Below, piece after piece: positions 36,779 to 44,797 of a DNA stretch of 64,000 bases. Numbering within the stretch: the stretch's first letter is position 1; each line of letters opens with the position of its first letter. The stretch covers positions 1 through 64,000 of the forward strand of contig CAWFXQ010000008.1 of NCBI GenBank assembly GCA_963819845.1, in the 5' to 3' direction. Made by a program: the position numbers and the translations under genes. This stretch comes from DATAGF01 sp963819845 (lineage in GTDB: Bacteria > Actinomycetota > Thermoleophilia > Miltoncostaeales > Miltoncostaeaceae). The notes beneath the pieces were generated by a model. The model was given only the letters and a program-made list of their open reading frames with translations. It made no database searches and was not told where the DNA came from.

Positions 36779-38344
36779 GTGGCGACGGGACCTCACTGGC
36801 GACTCGGGTGCTGCGCTGCGCTCGCAATCGCATTCGCGTCGTTGCCTGCGCACGCGCAGGGGGCCATTCCCACCGGCAACCTCGTCGCCAACCCCAGCGC
36901 CGAGGCCTCCGCCGGCACGATCGACCCGAATGTCGCCACAGCGCCGAGCGGGTGGACGGCGAGCGCCGGATTGACCGCGATCCGGTATGGCACAGAAGGG
37001 TTCCCCTCGATCGCCCATGCCGCGCAGCTGCGGGCCGGGGTCAACTTGTTCGCCGGCGGCCTCAACGTCGCGGAGGCGACCGCGACCCAGACGATCGATG
37101 TCTCCTCGGCAGCGGCGGAGATCGACGCAAACGTCGCGAAGGCGACGCTCACCGCCCTGCTCGGCGGCTACAGGTCTCAGGGCGACAATGCCAGGGTCGT
37201 CGCCCAGATGCTCGGCACCGGGGGCGCCGCTCTCGGCTCGATCACCGTTGGGCCGGTCTCGCCCACCGAGCGCGACGGAGTGACTTCGCTCATGTCTCGC
37301 GCCGCGACCGCGAAGGTGCCGCCGGGGACCCGCACGATCGTGGTGACGATCACCGCACGGCGCACCGAGGGAACCTTCAACGACGGCTACGCCGACAACA
37401 TCTCCCTGACCCTCGCCGGCGACGGTGGCCCGGACGTGCCGGACTGCGTCGTCACGGTCGCGCTCTCGGACGGAGCGCGGATGCCGTACTGCCAAAACCT
37501 CGCCATCGGCGATCCTCAGCCCCAGGTCACGCGAGCGGTGATCGTCCAGCACGGCAAGGGCAGGAGCGTCCAGAGCTACTTCGACTCGATGCGCTCAGCG
37601 GCCGGGACCTCGGGCGCCACCACGAAGACGATCATCATCGCGCCCTATTTCCAGAAGGGCTCGAACGCGCCGTCCAGCCAGCTCAGGTGGGGTGAATGGA
37701 AGTGGGGCGAGCGCTCGTCCAGCGGCTTCGGGTTGGCAAGGCGAAGCTCGTTCGAGGTGTACGACGAGTTCGTCGCGATGCTCGCGAACACGTCCAACTT
37801 CCCGAACCTCAAGGAGATCGTGATCGCGGGCCACTCCGCCGGTGGCCAGTTCGCGCAACGCTATGCCGCATTCAGCAAGGCGGCGTTGACCGTTCAGGGG
37901 CCGAAGCTGCGCTACGTCGTCGCAAACCCCTCCTCGTATGTGTACTTGAACGGCAAGCGCCGGATCAACGGCAAGTTCCGCGGGCTGCGGGAGGACCAGC
38001 GCCTGCTCTGCCGGGGGTGGGACGACTACGGCTACGGCCTGGACGAGCGCAAACGCTACGTCGCCGGCCGAAGCCAGAGCCAGGTTCGCCAGGATTACTC
38101 TGGGCGGAGGGTGACCTACCTGCTCGGCGAGGACGACAACAAACGCGACAGCGACCTCGACAAGACCTGTGAGGCCGACTACCAGGGCCGCAACCGGCTG
38201 CGCCGCGGAGAGATCTTCATGAAGTTCATGGACAAGTACCACCCGGCCAACGTCCACAGCCTGGTCACGGTGCCGGGCGTCGCTCACTCGGGAGGCCAGA
38301 TGTTCAAATCCCCGGAGGGACGCGCGGTGATCTTCGCCCCCTGA
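36779..38344 (+). CDS. Secreted alpha/beta hydrolase with N-terminal beta-sandwich domain
   Basis: The 521-residue product is intact, unusual for this region. A signal peptide (residues 1-29, ending LPAHAQ) is followed by a galactose-binding-like domain (NLVANPSAEASAG, TQTIDVSS, DGYADNISLTL) at about 35-215. The hydrolase domain has an HGKGR oxyanion region, the nucleophile elbow GHSAGGQ at about residue 350, and a late histidine in PGVAHSGGQMF. GGGAGGTGATC precedes GTG at 36,779. It resembles secreted depolymerase/esterase-type serine hydrolases; the substrate is unknown. It is cargo without obvious link to the sulfur genes. Confidence 0.82.
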   Translation: MATGPHWRLGCCAALAIAFASLPAHAQGAIPTGNLVANPSAEASAGTIDPNVATAPSGWTASAGLTAIRYGTEGFPSIAHAAQLRAGVNLFAGGLNVAEATATQTIDVSSAAAEIDANVAKATLTALLGGYRSQGDNARVVAQMLGTGGAALGSITVGPVSPTERDGVTSLMSRAATAKVPPGTRTIVVTITARRTEGTFNDGYADNISLTLAGDGGPDVPDCVVTVALSDGARMPYCQNLAIGDPQPQVTRAVIVQHGKGRSVQSYFDSMRSAAGTSGATTKTIIIAPYFQKGSNAPSSQLRWGEWKWGERSSSGFGLARRSSFEVYDEFVAMLANTSNFPNLKEIVIAGHSAGGQFAQRYAAFSKAALTVQGPKLRYVVANPSSYVYLNGKRRINGKFRGLREDQRLLCRGWDDYGYGLDERKRYVAGRSQSQVRQDYSGRRVTYLLGEDDNKRDSDLDKTCEADYQGRNRLRRGEIFMKFMDKYHPANVHSLVTVPGVAHSGGQMFKSPEGRAVIFAP

Positions 38345-38387
38345 CGATCGCGCCAGGCCTTGGCCGGACCCCTCTTCCCGGGGCCTC

Positions 38388-38674
38388 TTAACGCGGCCAG
38401 GCGCGATCCAACTCGACTACCCGGCGCATCGCCTCGAGCTGCTCGGCCTCCTCGAGCCGATCGAGCGCCTCCATCATGCGAACCAGGTCCCCCGGCGCGG
38501 CGACCCAGGGCCGGAGGCCGCCTCCGAGGTGGACCCGCTCGGCCCGCCGGCGCAGGTCGCGGTAGCCCCTGGTGCCCTCGGGCACCTCCCTCGCCTTGAT
38601 CTGCCCGAGGCGATACCAGTAGATCCAGGCGTCGCCGTCGCGCTCCACGCCGGGCGGGGCCTCACGGACGATCG
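38388..38674 (-). pseudogene. Duplicated C-terminal fragment of the HTH-nucleotidyltransferase gene
   Basis: The translation PGVERDGDAWIYWYRLGQIK, AREVPEGTRGYRDLRRRAER and later LVRMMEALDRLEE matches the C-terminal third of the complete protein at 46,285-47,049. At the DNA level 38524-38661 and 46430-46567 are identical over 138 bp. The N-terminal HTH and nucleotidyltransferase core are missing. It ends next to the DCC gene. Confidence 0.85.
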
Positions 38675-38689
38675 TCCGCGAGACTGCTG

Positions 38690-39199
38690 CTACGGCCAGC
38701 GGCGCGGCACCCGGGGGTTCGGGAGGAATCGACTGAGCGGCCTCCGGATCCGGCCGAGGAGTCGGTTCACCGCAGTGACGAGCGGCGTGAGCCGCAGGGT
38801 GCGCAGGGTCCAGCCCAGCCAACGCGTCGCGGGCATGTGCTCGATCAGGCGGATGGCCGCCGGGCCGTGCATCATCCTCAGGCCGGTGGGCTCGATGAGT
38901 TGCCACGACGCCCAGAACTCGTGCTCCGGGATCCGCGCGGCATAGGGCGCAGCCGCATCGTCGTCCCAGCTCAGCAGCGCGAGGCGCCCGCCGTGATCGA
39001 CCCTCGCGACGAGCCTGGCGGCCGCCCGGCAGAACGGGCAGCGGCCGTCGAAGATCAGGAGTGGCCGGGCGGGCGGGGGGACGTCCCCGAGCCAGGACGG
39101 GTCGAACACGAGGCGGTCCCTGGCCGGGGATGGTGCTGCCGACCCGGCCTTGAGCCGGCTCGTCGTCCGCACCGTGCCCTCGATCTCCCGCAGCCCCAT
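38690..39199 (-). CDS. DCC (DUF393) thiol-disulfide oxidoreductase-like protein
   Basis: The 169-residue protein carries LLIFDGRCPFCRAAARLVAR, with the DxxCxxC motif that names the family, and the later LLSWDD and WASWQLIEPTGLRMMHGPAA segments. DCC proteins have a thioredoxin-like fold and are thought to act in thiol redox. The C-terminal 45 residues (TLRTLRLTPLVTAVNRLLGR) are hydrophobic and basic. Its ATG overlaps the stop of the DsrE-like gene by one base. It is the last gene of the four-gene operon methyltransferase-TusA-DsrE-DCC. Confidence 0.85.
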   Translation of the reverse strand: MGLREIEGTVRTTSRLKAGSAAPSPARDRLVFDPSWLGDVPPPARPLLIFDGRCPFCRAAARLVARVDHGGRLALLSWDDDAAAPYAARIPEHEFWASWQLIEPTGLRMMHGPAAIRLIEHMPATRWLGWTLRTLRLTPLVTAVNRLLGRIRRPLSRFLPNPRVPRRWP

Positions 39200-39582
39200 C
39201 AGAACGCGACCGACCGGGCGCCGTCGGCGAGCGCCTCGGCCAGGTTGGCGGCGGTCACGATCGTGGCGCCATCGACCAGGTCGTCGGAGGTGATCCCGCG
39301 CGGGCCGGTGCACGCCCCGCAGGCCCAGACGCGGCCCCCGTTGGCGACGAAGTCGGACAGGAGTCTCCCCGCCGGTGGGTGGCTGGCGAACACGACGTCG
39401 TCCGCGTATCCGCGGGTCGCCAGGCGGACGGCCTCCGAGGTCAGGAAGACGACGGTGTCCCGGTCGGCGGTGGCGGCGACGTTGCCCACGATGAAGGGCA
39501 GCGTCGCCTTCTCGGGGTCGTCTGCTCCGTGGGTGCCCTGGATGAGGATCTCGGGTGTGGCGGTGGGGTCGTCGGTGCTCAT
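39199..39582 (-). CDS. DsrE family sulfur-relay protein
   Basis: The 127-residue product has ILIQGTHGADDPEKATLPFI, DTVVFLTSEAVRLAT, a glycine-rich region and GGRVWACGACTGPRGI, whose cysteines sit where DsrE/TusD carry their persulfide cysteine. DsrE-like proteins accept and pass sulfane sulfur. It is coupled by four-base overlap to the TusA-like gene upstream and by one base to DCC downstream. Confidence 0.85.
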   Translation of the reverse strand: MSTDDPTATPEILIQGTHGADDPEKATLPFIVGNVAATADRDTVVFLTSEAVRLATRGYADDVVFASHPPAGRLLSDFVANGGRVWACGACTGPRGITSDDLVDGATIVTAANLAEALADGARSVAF

Positions 39583-39845
39583 GATCGGCTCTCTCTCTTA
39601 GCGATGAAGAACGTGGTCCGGTGCCCCGAGGGGTCGGACGGCGCCGGGCCGTGGTGGTCCGCTCCGAGGAGCGGGTTGCCGGTGAGCCGGCACCAGGCGG
39701 GTATGCCGAGGCGCGCGGCCGGATCATCGGCGCGCACCTCAAGCACGTCGCCCGGCCGAAGGCCGCGCATGGTCGCCGCGATGAGCGGCGTGAGATCCAC
39801 GCAGGCCAGCCCTGGTGCGTCGAGGGTCTTGGCGGGCACGGTCAC
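39579..39845 (-). CDS. TusA-like sulfur carrier protein
   Basis: An 88-residue protein from GTG: LDAPGLACVDLTPLIAATMR has the TusA cysteine but with Val rather than the usual Pro after it, then GDVLEVRADDPAARLGIPAW and CRLTGNPLL, ending in a FFIAKR strand. TusA proteins carry persulfide sulfur on the first cysteine. GTG at 39,845 overlaps the stop of the methyltransferase gene (GTGA). The CV in place of CP is unusual and may alter partner choice. Confidence 0.8.
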   Translation of the reverse strand: MTVPAKTLDAPGLACVDLTPLIAATMRGLRPGDVLEVRADDPAARLGIPAWCRLTGNPLLGADHHGPAPSDPSGHRTTFFIAKRESRS

Positions 39846-40647
39846 GGCTTGATCGCGCGGAAGGTGTGGCCGAAGACCCGGTAGGCCCGCGCCCTGGACT
39901 CGCCCGGAGCGCCCCCGAAGCTGTCGGTGGGAAAGCCGACGGAGACGGATCCGAAGCCGGCAGCGACGATCGCCTCTGCCCACCCGTCAACCGAAAGGCC
40001 GCCCGCGATGCAGTCGGTCCAGAGCTCGATGTCGCAGCGGGCCGCGTCGGAGACGCTCCTGCCGACGGCGATGTCGGCGAACTGGATCACGCCGCCGGGC
40101 CGCAGGGCGCGCAACGCCTCGCGCAGCACCCGCACCTTGTCCGCCACCAGGTTCAGGACGCCGTTGCTGATCACGACGTCGGCCCAGCCGTCTGGGACGG
40201 GGAGCTGCTCGAGGATGCCGGCGCGGAACTCCACGTTGCGCAGCCCGAGCCTCGCCGCCTCGCGCCGGGACGGCTCGAGCATCTCGGGGGTCATGTTGAC
40301 GCCGATCACCTGTCCCGTCGGGCCGACCATCTCGGCCGCGACGAAGCAGTCGAGGCCGCCGCCGGAGCCGAGGTCGAGGACGCGGCCCCCCACCGGCATC
40401 CGCCCGGCCGCGAAGGGGTTGTCAACGCCGGCGAAGCTGGCCACCGCTGAGTCGGGCAACGGTTGACCAGGGCGGGGTAGCCGAGCTTGGCGGCGAGCGG
40501 ACGGCCGGTGTGGAAGTGAAAGGCGCGATCCGGGTCCGTGGCGAGCTGCGCGTACTTGAGGCGCACCTCCTCCCGCAGCGCCTCGGGATCGACGAGGGCC
40601 TGACCTTCCCCGGCGTCGGGGCTCACGGGGTTCGCTGAGGTCTGCAT
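39842..40647 (-). CDS. ArsM-like SAM methyltransferase lacking an arsenite-binding Cys (one frameshift)
   Basis: After joining one frameshift near 40,464 the protein has about 268 residues: ALREEVRLKYAQLATDPDRA, then SAM motif I RVLDLGSGGGLDCFVAAEM and DVVISNGVLNLVADKVRVL, and WTDCIAGGLS near the C-terminus. Arsenite methyltransferases have VISNCVINL; here Gly replaces that arsenic-binding Cys, while the C-terminal Cys of xxCxAGG remains. So arsenite methylation is unlikely as such; a thiol, selenium or other substrate is possible. ATG at 40,647 follows GGGAG. It is the first gene of the sulfur operon and divergent from arsR-rhodanese 1. Confidence 0.82.
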
Positions 40648-40700
40648 GAGTGCTCCCATAGGTGACCGCCGGGGCAGTGTGCCCCCTCATATTCGTAAAG

Positions 40701-40716
40701 TCAAGCGATAACTTGA
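40701..40716. promoter_or_regulatory. Palindromic ArsR-type operator between divergent operons
   Basis: TCAAG-CGATAA-CTTGA is a 5-bp inverted repeat with a 6-bp spacer, in an AT-rich 30-bp island (40,690-40,730) between the methyltransferase operon and arsR-rhodanese 1. ArsR-family proteins bind AT-rich imperfect palindromes of this kind. It could control both directions. Confidence 0.65.
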
Positions 40717-40792
40717 TTAAGCGAACACTTTGGGATCCGCTAACCTCCCGGCACTGCTGCCGAGAAATCCGAGCCTGAGGAGGGACGACGAC

Positions 40793-41504
40793 ATGGGCGA
40801 CCGCGCCGCCAAGAACGCCCTGTTTGATCAGCTCGCCGTCGTCGCGAAGGCGCTCGGCAGCGGCCGGCGGGCCGAGCTGGTCAACGTACTGGCCCAGGGC
40901 TCACGCACCGTCGATGAGCTGGCGGCGGAGATCGACCAGAGCGTGGCCAACACCTCCCCGCCACCTCCAGGTGCTGGCGCGCGCGGGGCTCGTCGCCGGC
41001 CGCCGCGACGGCACCCGCATCCACTACCGGCTGACCAGCGATCGGGTCGGGGAGCTGTGGGCGGCCGCGCGGGATGTCGCCGCCCGTCATGTGGCGGGCT
41101 TCGACGGCATCGCCGAGGCCTACCTCGGCCCGCACGAGGACGTCGCCACCCTCACGCGGGATGAGCTCGTGAGCCGCCTCGATCAGGGGACAGTCACGGT
41201 GCTCGACGTGCGCCCCCGGGCGGAGTACGAGGCCGGACACATCCCAGGTGCCGTGTCCGTCGAGCCGGAGCGGCTCTACGAGGAGGTGCGACGGGTTCCT
41301 CGCGACGCAGACGTGGTGGCCTACTGCAGGGGCAGCTACTGCGCCTTCGCCGGCGAGGCGGTGCGGGCCCTCCGGGCCGACGGCGTCCGCGCCAGCCGGC
41401 TCGAGGACGGCTTTCCGGAGTGGCGCCGATCGGGCCTCCCGGTAGAGGTCTCCGAGCAGCCACCTAGCCGGCCGGCCGAGTCACGGTCACGCCAGGTCGT
41501 CTGA
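40793..41504 (+). CDS. ArsR-rhodanese fusion regulator 1 (one frameshift)
   Basis: ATG at 40,793 starts an ArsR winged helix (LFDQLAVVAKALGSGRRAEL, VDELAAEIDQSVANTS). An extra C in a run near 40,965 breaks the frame. It continues HLQVLARAGLVAGRRDGTRI and joins a rhodanese domain: LDVRPRAEYEAGHIPGAVSV and DVVAYCRGSYCAFAGEAVRA, with active-site Cys in YCRGSYC. Total about 237 residues. Such fusions are thought to sense persulfide or reactive sulfur through the rhodanese part. The N-terminal residues match the second copy at 41,901 closely. Confidence 0.85.
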
Positions 41505-41900
41505 GCCCTCGCCGGCGAGGCGCCTAGTGGCCCAGCTGCACTCGCGCCTCACCTCGACTACGAGGGTGCTGTCCGTGCCTATCCCTTGGCGCCACCTCGC
41601 TGCCGGCGCTACCTCCGGCATTACAAGAGGAGGGAGCCCGCCCCTTGGGCCCCAATTCTTGCGGAGGGGCGGCTACGCCCCTCCTCCCCGTGACCCACAG
41701 GGCTGCGCAGGCAGGTGGTCTGATCGTTGACATCCCTCTGAGGTGCATCATGCGCGGGGCCCTTCTCTCCCTCCCTCCTCTCCCCCTTGCCCCGCCCCCC
41801 CCCCCCCCCCCCCCCTCGCCCCCGCGTGCCGACGGCCCGGCCGGGCGCAGGTTCCGGAGATCGGGCGCAAGTCGCGAGCCTTGACCAAGTAATCAATCGA
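41505..41900. other. Spacer with hairpin and long poly-C tract
   Basis: About 400 bp between the two regulator genes. A GGAGGGGCG-GCTA-CGCCCCTCC hairpin lies near 41,665-41,684 without a T-run. The region 41,757-41,825 is almost purely pyrimidine. The promoter of the second regulator must lie in the last 80 bp. No protein gene is seen. Confidence 0.6.
41795..41815 (+). repeat. 21-base poly-C tract
   Basis: An uninterrupted run of 21 C within a pyrimidine-rich stretch, about 86 bp before the ATG of ArsR-rhodanese 2. Its true length is uncertain by nature of such runs. Confidence 0.8.
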
Positions 41901-42614
41901 ATGCTGAATAGGCCGGTGGGCAACGCCGCCAAGCACGAGCTCTTCGACCGGCTGGCGGAGGTCGGACGCGCACTTGCGGGCGGTCCCCGGCTCCTGATCC
42001 TCGATGTCCTGGCGCAGGGCGAGCGATCGGTGGAGCACCTTGCCGACGCCGCCGGGCTCTCGGTCGCGAACGCCTCCCAGCACCTGCAGGTTCTGCGCCG
42101 GGCGGGCCTGGTCGAGACACGGCGGGAGGGCACGCGCATCGTTTACCGGCTCGCCGGCGACGAGGTCCTGCGCCTCTGGGTCGCCGTCCGCGAGGTCGCC
42201 GCGGCGCGGGTCGGGGACGTCGAGCGCGCCGCCCGCGAGTACCTCGGCGACGAGGTGGAGGCGATCGGGCGCGCCGAGCTCGCCGGGCGCCTTCAGGCCG
42301 GCGAGGTGGTGATCCTCGACGTGCGGCCCCGAGTCGAGTTCGCGGCCGGCCACATCCAGGGCGCGCGATCGGTGCCGCTCGACGAGCTCGAGGCCCGCTT
42401 GGACGAGATCCCCGACGACGCCGAGGTGGTCGCCTACTGCCGTGGCCCCTACTGCGTCTTCGCGCACGAGGCCGTGCGTCGCCTGCGCGCCGCCGGCCAC
42501 AACGCCCGCAGGCTCGAGGACGGCTGGCCGGAGTGGCGCCTGGCCGGCCTTCCGGTCGGGCCTGCAGGCGATGAACCCCAGGGCCAGCGAGCCCGAACGA
42601 GGAGATCAGGATGA
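41901..42614 (+). CDS. ArsR-rhodanese fusion regulator 2
   Basis: The intact 237-residue protein has an ArsR winged helix at about residues 9-95 (AKHELFDRLAEVGRALAGGP, HLQVLRRAGLVETRREGTRI). A rhodanese domain follows at about 125-225 (VILDVRPRVEFAAGHIQGAR, VVAYCRGPYCVFAHEAVRRL), with the catalytic loop cysteines in YCRGPYC. It heads a tightly coupled operon: its stop overlaps the metallo-hydrolase ATG (ATGA at 42,611). It is paralogous to regulator 1 in the same element; the shared YCRG-YCxFA core suggests the same kind of sulfur signal. Confidence 0.9.
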   Translation: MLNRPVGNAAKHELFDRLAEVGRALAGGPRLLILDVLAQGERSVEHLADAAGLSVANASQHLQVLRRAGLVETRREGTRIVYRLAGDEVLRLWVAVREVAAARVGDVERAAREYLGDEVEAIGRAELAGRLQAGEVVILDVRPRVEFAAGHIQGARSVPLDELEARLDEIPDDAEVVAYCRGPYCVFAHEAVRRLRAAGHNARRLEDGWPEWRLAGLPVGPAGDEPQGQRARTRRSG

Positions 42615-43366
42615 TCCTGCGACCGTTCCTCTACGAACCGACGGCCTGCGCCAGCTACCTGTTCGGGTGCCCGAGCGGCCGGCGCCTGGCGGTCGTCGAT
42701 CCCCACGTCGAGCTAGTGGGCGACTACCTGGCCGCCGCCGAGCGGATCGGCGTGCCGATCGTCGCGGTCCTCGAGACGCACGTGCAGGCCGACCACGTCT
42801 CGGGCATGGCGGCTCTCGTCGCCGCCACCGGGGCGAGCGCCCACCTGCCAGCCGACGCCGGGGTCGACTTTCCCCATCGCCCGCTGGCCGACGGCGATGC
42901 CGTCGACCTGGGCAACACCCTCGTCACCGCGCTCTCGACGCCGGGTCACGCCCCGGCGCACGCGGCGTACGTCGTGGGCGACCGCCGGCGTGGCACCGAG
43001 GAGCCGTGGCTCGTCTTCACCGGCGACTCGCTGCTCGTCGGCGACGTGGGCCGGCCGGATCTCCACGCGCACGGCGACCCCGCCCGGATGGCCCGGCTCC
43101 TGCACGCCTCTCTCGCGCGCCTGATGGAGCTGCCCGACGGCGTGTCGGTCTACCCCAGCCACTTCGGCGGCTCGGTCTGCGGGCGGGCCCTGTCCGGCAA
43201 CCCCTTCTCGACGATCGGCTTCGAGCGGCGCCACAACGCCGCGCTGGCCCACGCCGACCCCGACGCCTTCGCCGCCGCCCTGCTCGCCGACCTTCCGCCT
43301 CCGCCCGAGGAACAGGAGGCGATCGTGGCCGCCAACCGCGCCGGGAGCGTGGGCGCGGCCGCGTGA
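42611..43366 (+). CDS. MBL-fold hydrolase, persulfide dioxygenase (ETHE1)-like
   Basis: The 251-residue protein has metal-binding blocks ETHVQADHVSGM (THxxxDH), STPGHAPAHAAYV, VFTGDSLLVGDVGRPDLH and YPSHFGGSVCG. The GDVGRPDL segment is characteristic of persulfide dioxygenases and related rhodanese-linked hydrolases, which use one iron to oxidise glutathione or other persulfides to sulfite. The first loop reads HVQADH instead of HxHxDH: the first His of the usual HxHxDH is kept, the second is Gln. That change may alter metal binding. It is cotranscribed between the ArsR-rhodanese 2 gene and the MFS gene. Confidence 0.82.
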   Translation: MILRPFLYEPTACASYLFGCPSGRRLAVVDPHVELVGDYLAAAERIGVPIVAVLETHVQADHVSGMAALVAATGASAHLPADAGVDFPHRPLADGDAVDLGNTLVTALSTPGHAPAHAAYVVGDRRRGTEEPWLVFTGDSLLVGDVGRPDLHAHGDPARMARLLHASLARLMELPDGVSVYPSHFGGSVCGRALSGNPFSTIGFERRHNAALAHADPDAFAAALLADLPPPPEEQEAIVAANRAGSVGAAA

Positions 43367-44619
43367 GGCGGCCGGTGCGACTGGGCCTGCGTGAGAACGC
43401 GGGCCAGTTCGCGCTGCTGGTCGGCCTCAACGCCCTCGTGGGCGCGATGGTCGGCCTCGAGCGAAGCGTCTTGCCGCTGATCGGCGAGGAGGACTTCGGC
43501 CTCGCCTCGCGGGCGGCGGTGCTCGCATTCGTCGTCGCCTTCGGCGCCGCCAAGGCGCTCACCAACCTCGCCGCCGGGGGCCTCGCCGAGCGCGCCGGGC
43601 GCCGTCGGCTGCTGATCGCAGGGTGGGCCTTTGCCCTGCCGGTGCCGGCGATGATCGCCCTCGCCCCGAGCTGGGGCTGGATCGTCGCCGCCAACGTCCT
43701 GCTCGGCATCAACCAGGGCCTCGCCTGGTCCATGACCGTGGTGATGAAGATCGATCTCGTCGGCCCTCGCCGCCGGGGCCTGGCGCTCGGGCTCAACGAG
43801 TCGGCCGGCTACCTGGGCGTGGCGGCGGCCGCGCTCGCCACCGGGGCGCTGGCCGCAAGCTACGCGCCGCGCGAGGTCGTCTGGGTCGGGGCGGCCCTGA
43901 TCGCGGCGGCGGGCCTTGCCGTCTCGGTGCTCTTCGTCCGCGACACCGCCGGCCACGTCGCCCTCGAGCAGCGCGACCACGGCGTCGCGCGGCCCCTGCC
44001 GCTGCGCCGCGCCTTCGCCGAGGCGAGCCTGCGCAGCCCGGTGCTGCGCGCCTGCTCCCAGGCCGGCCTGGTGAACAACCTCAACGACGCGCTCGCCTGG
44101 GGGCTGGTCCCCCTCTACCTGGCCGCCAACGACTCGAGCGTCGGAGAGATCGGCCTGGTGGCCGCGCTCTATCCGGCTGTGTGGGGCGCCGGACAGGTCG
44201 CCACCGGCTGGCTCTCGGACCACATCGGGCGCAAGCCCCTGATCGTCGCCGGGATGCTGATCCAGGCGGGGGCCCTCGGCCTGCTCGCCGCCGGCGGCGG
44301 GGCGGTCGGGCCGGCGGTCGCGGCTGCCGTCCTGCTCGGGGTCGGCACCGCGATGGTTTACCCCACGCTCATCGCCGCCGTCTCCGACGCCGTGACGCCG
44401 GTTGAGCGCGCCCCGGTCGTGGGCGTGTACCGCTTCTGGCGCGACGCGGGCTTCGTAGTCGGAGCGATCCTCGCCGGCGTCGCCGCGGACGCCCTCGGCT
44501 TCGGCCCCGCGATCGTCATCGTCGCGGTCCTCACCGGAGCGAGCGGCGCGTGGGTCGCGGGGACCGCCTGGACCGCCCGCGTCACCCGTCGCCCCGAAGC
44601 CCAGCCCGGGAGGGCGTAG
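43363..44619 (+). CDS. MFS transporter
   Basis: The 418-residue protein from GTG has 12 hydrophobic segments. Typical MFS signatures are visible: GGLAERAGRRRLLIAG after the second segment, WLSDHIGRKPLIVAG in the second half, and SAGYLGVAAA in segment 5. GTGA overlaps the metallo-hydrolase stop. In this context it is likely to export a product of sulfur detoxification (sulfite or a thiol compound), but this is inferred from position. The C-terminus is basic. Confidence 0.87.
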   Translation: MRRPVRLGLRENAGQFALLVGLNALVGAMVGLERSVLPLIGEEDFGLASRAAVLAFVVAFGAAKALTNLAAGGLAERAGRRRLLIAGWAFALPVPAMIALAPSWGWIVAANVLLGINQGLAWSMTVVMKIDLVGPRRRGLALGLNESAGYLGVAAAALATGALAASYAPREVVWVGAALIAAAGLAVSVLFVRDTAGHVALEQRDHGVARPLPLRRAFAEASLRSPVLRACSQAGLVNNLNDALAWGLVPLYLAANDSSVGEIGLVAALYPAVWGAGQVATGWLSDHIGRKPLIVAGMLIQAGALGLLAAGGGAVGPAVAAAVLLGVGTAMVYPTLIAAVSDAVTPVERAPVVGVYRFWRDAGFVVGAILAGVAADALGFGPAIVIVAVLTGASGAWVAGTAWTARVTRRPEAQPGRA

Positions 44620-44622
44620 ACC

Positions 44623-44797
44623 GTGGCAGAGCTCGAGAGCGCCCTGCGCAGCATGGGTCTTCGCCGGCGAGCTGTCCGAGGCGCAGGCGATCGAGGGGCT
44701 CGACCGGATCTGGTTCGTCCCCGTTCCAGTGCCGCGTTCGCCATCGTCCACGTTCGTCCTTGCGCCAGTGGTGTCTCGGCGGCAGGCAGTGGGATGA
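44623..44797 (+). pseudogene. Small hypothetical gene, frameshifted
   Basis: GTG begins AELESALRSMG; after a one-base shift near 44,655 the frame reads VFAGELSEAQAIEGLDRIWF, VPVPVPRSPSSTF and a stop. About 58 residues. It follows the MFS stop by three bases, so it may be the last gene of that operon. The family is not recognised. Confidence 0.4.

Noticed and set aside
39842..40647. Arsenic resistance cluster
   Set aside because: ArsM-like and ArsR-type genes invite this label, but the methyltransferase lacks the VISNC cysteine, there is no ArsB/ACR3 pump or ArsC reductase, and the ArsR proteins are rhodanese fusions without a visible arsenic cysteine motif.
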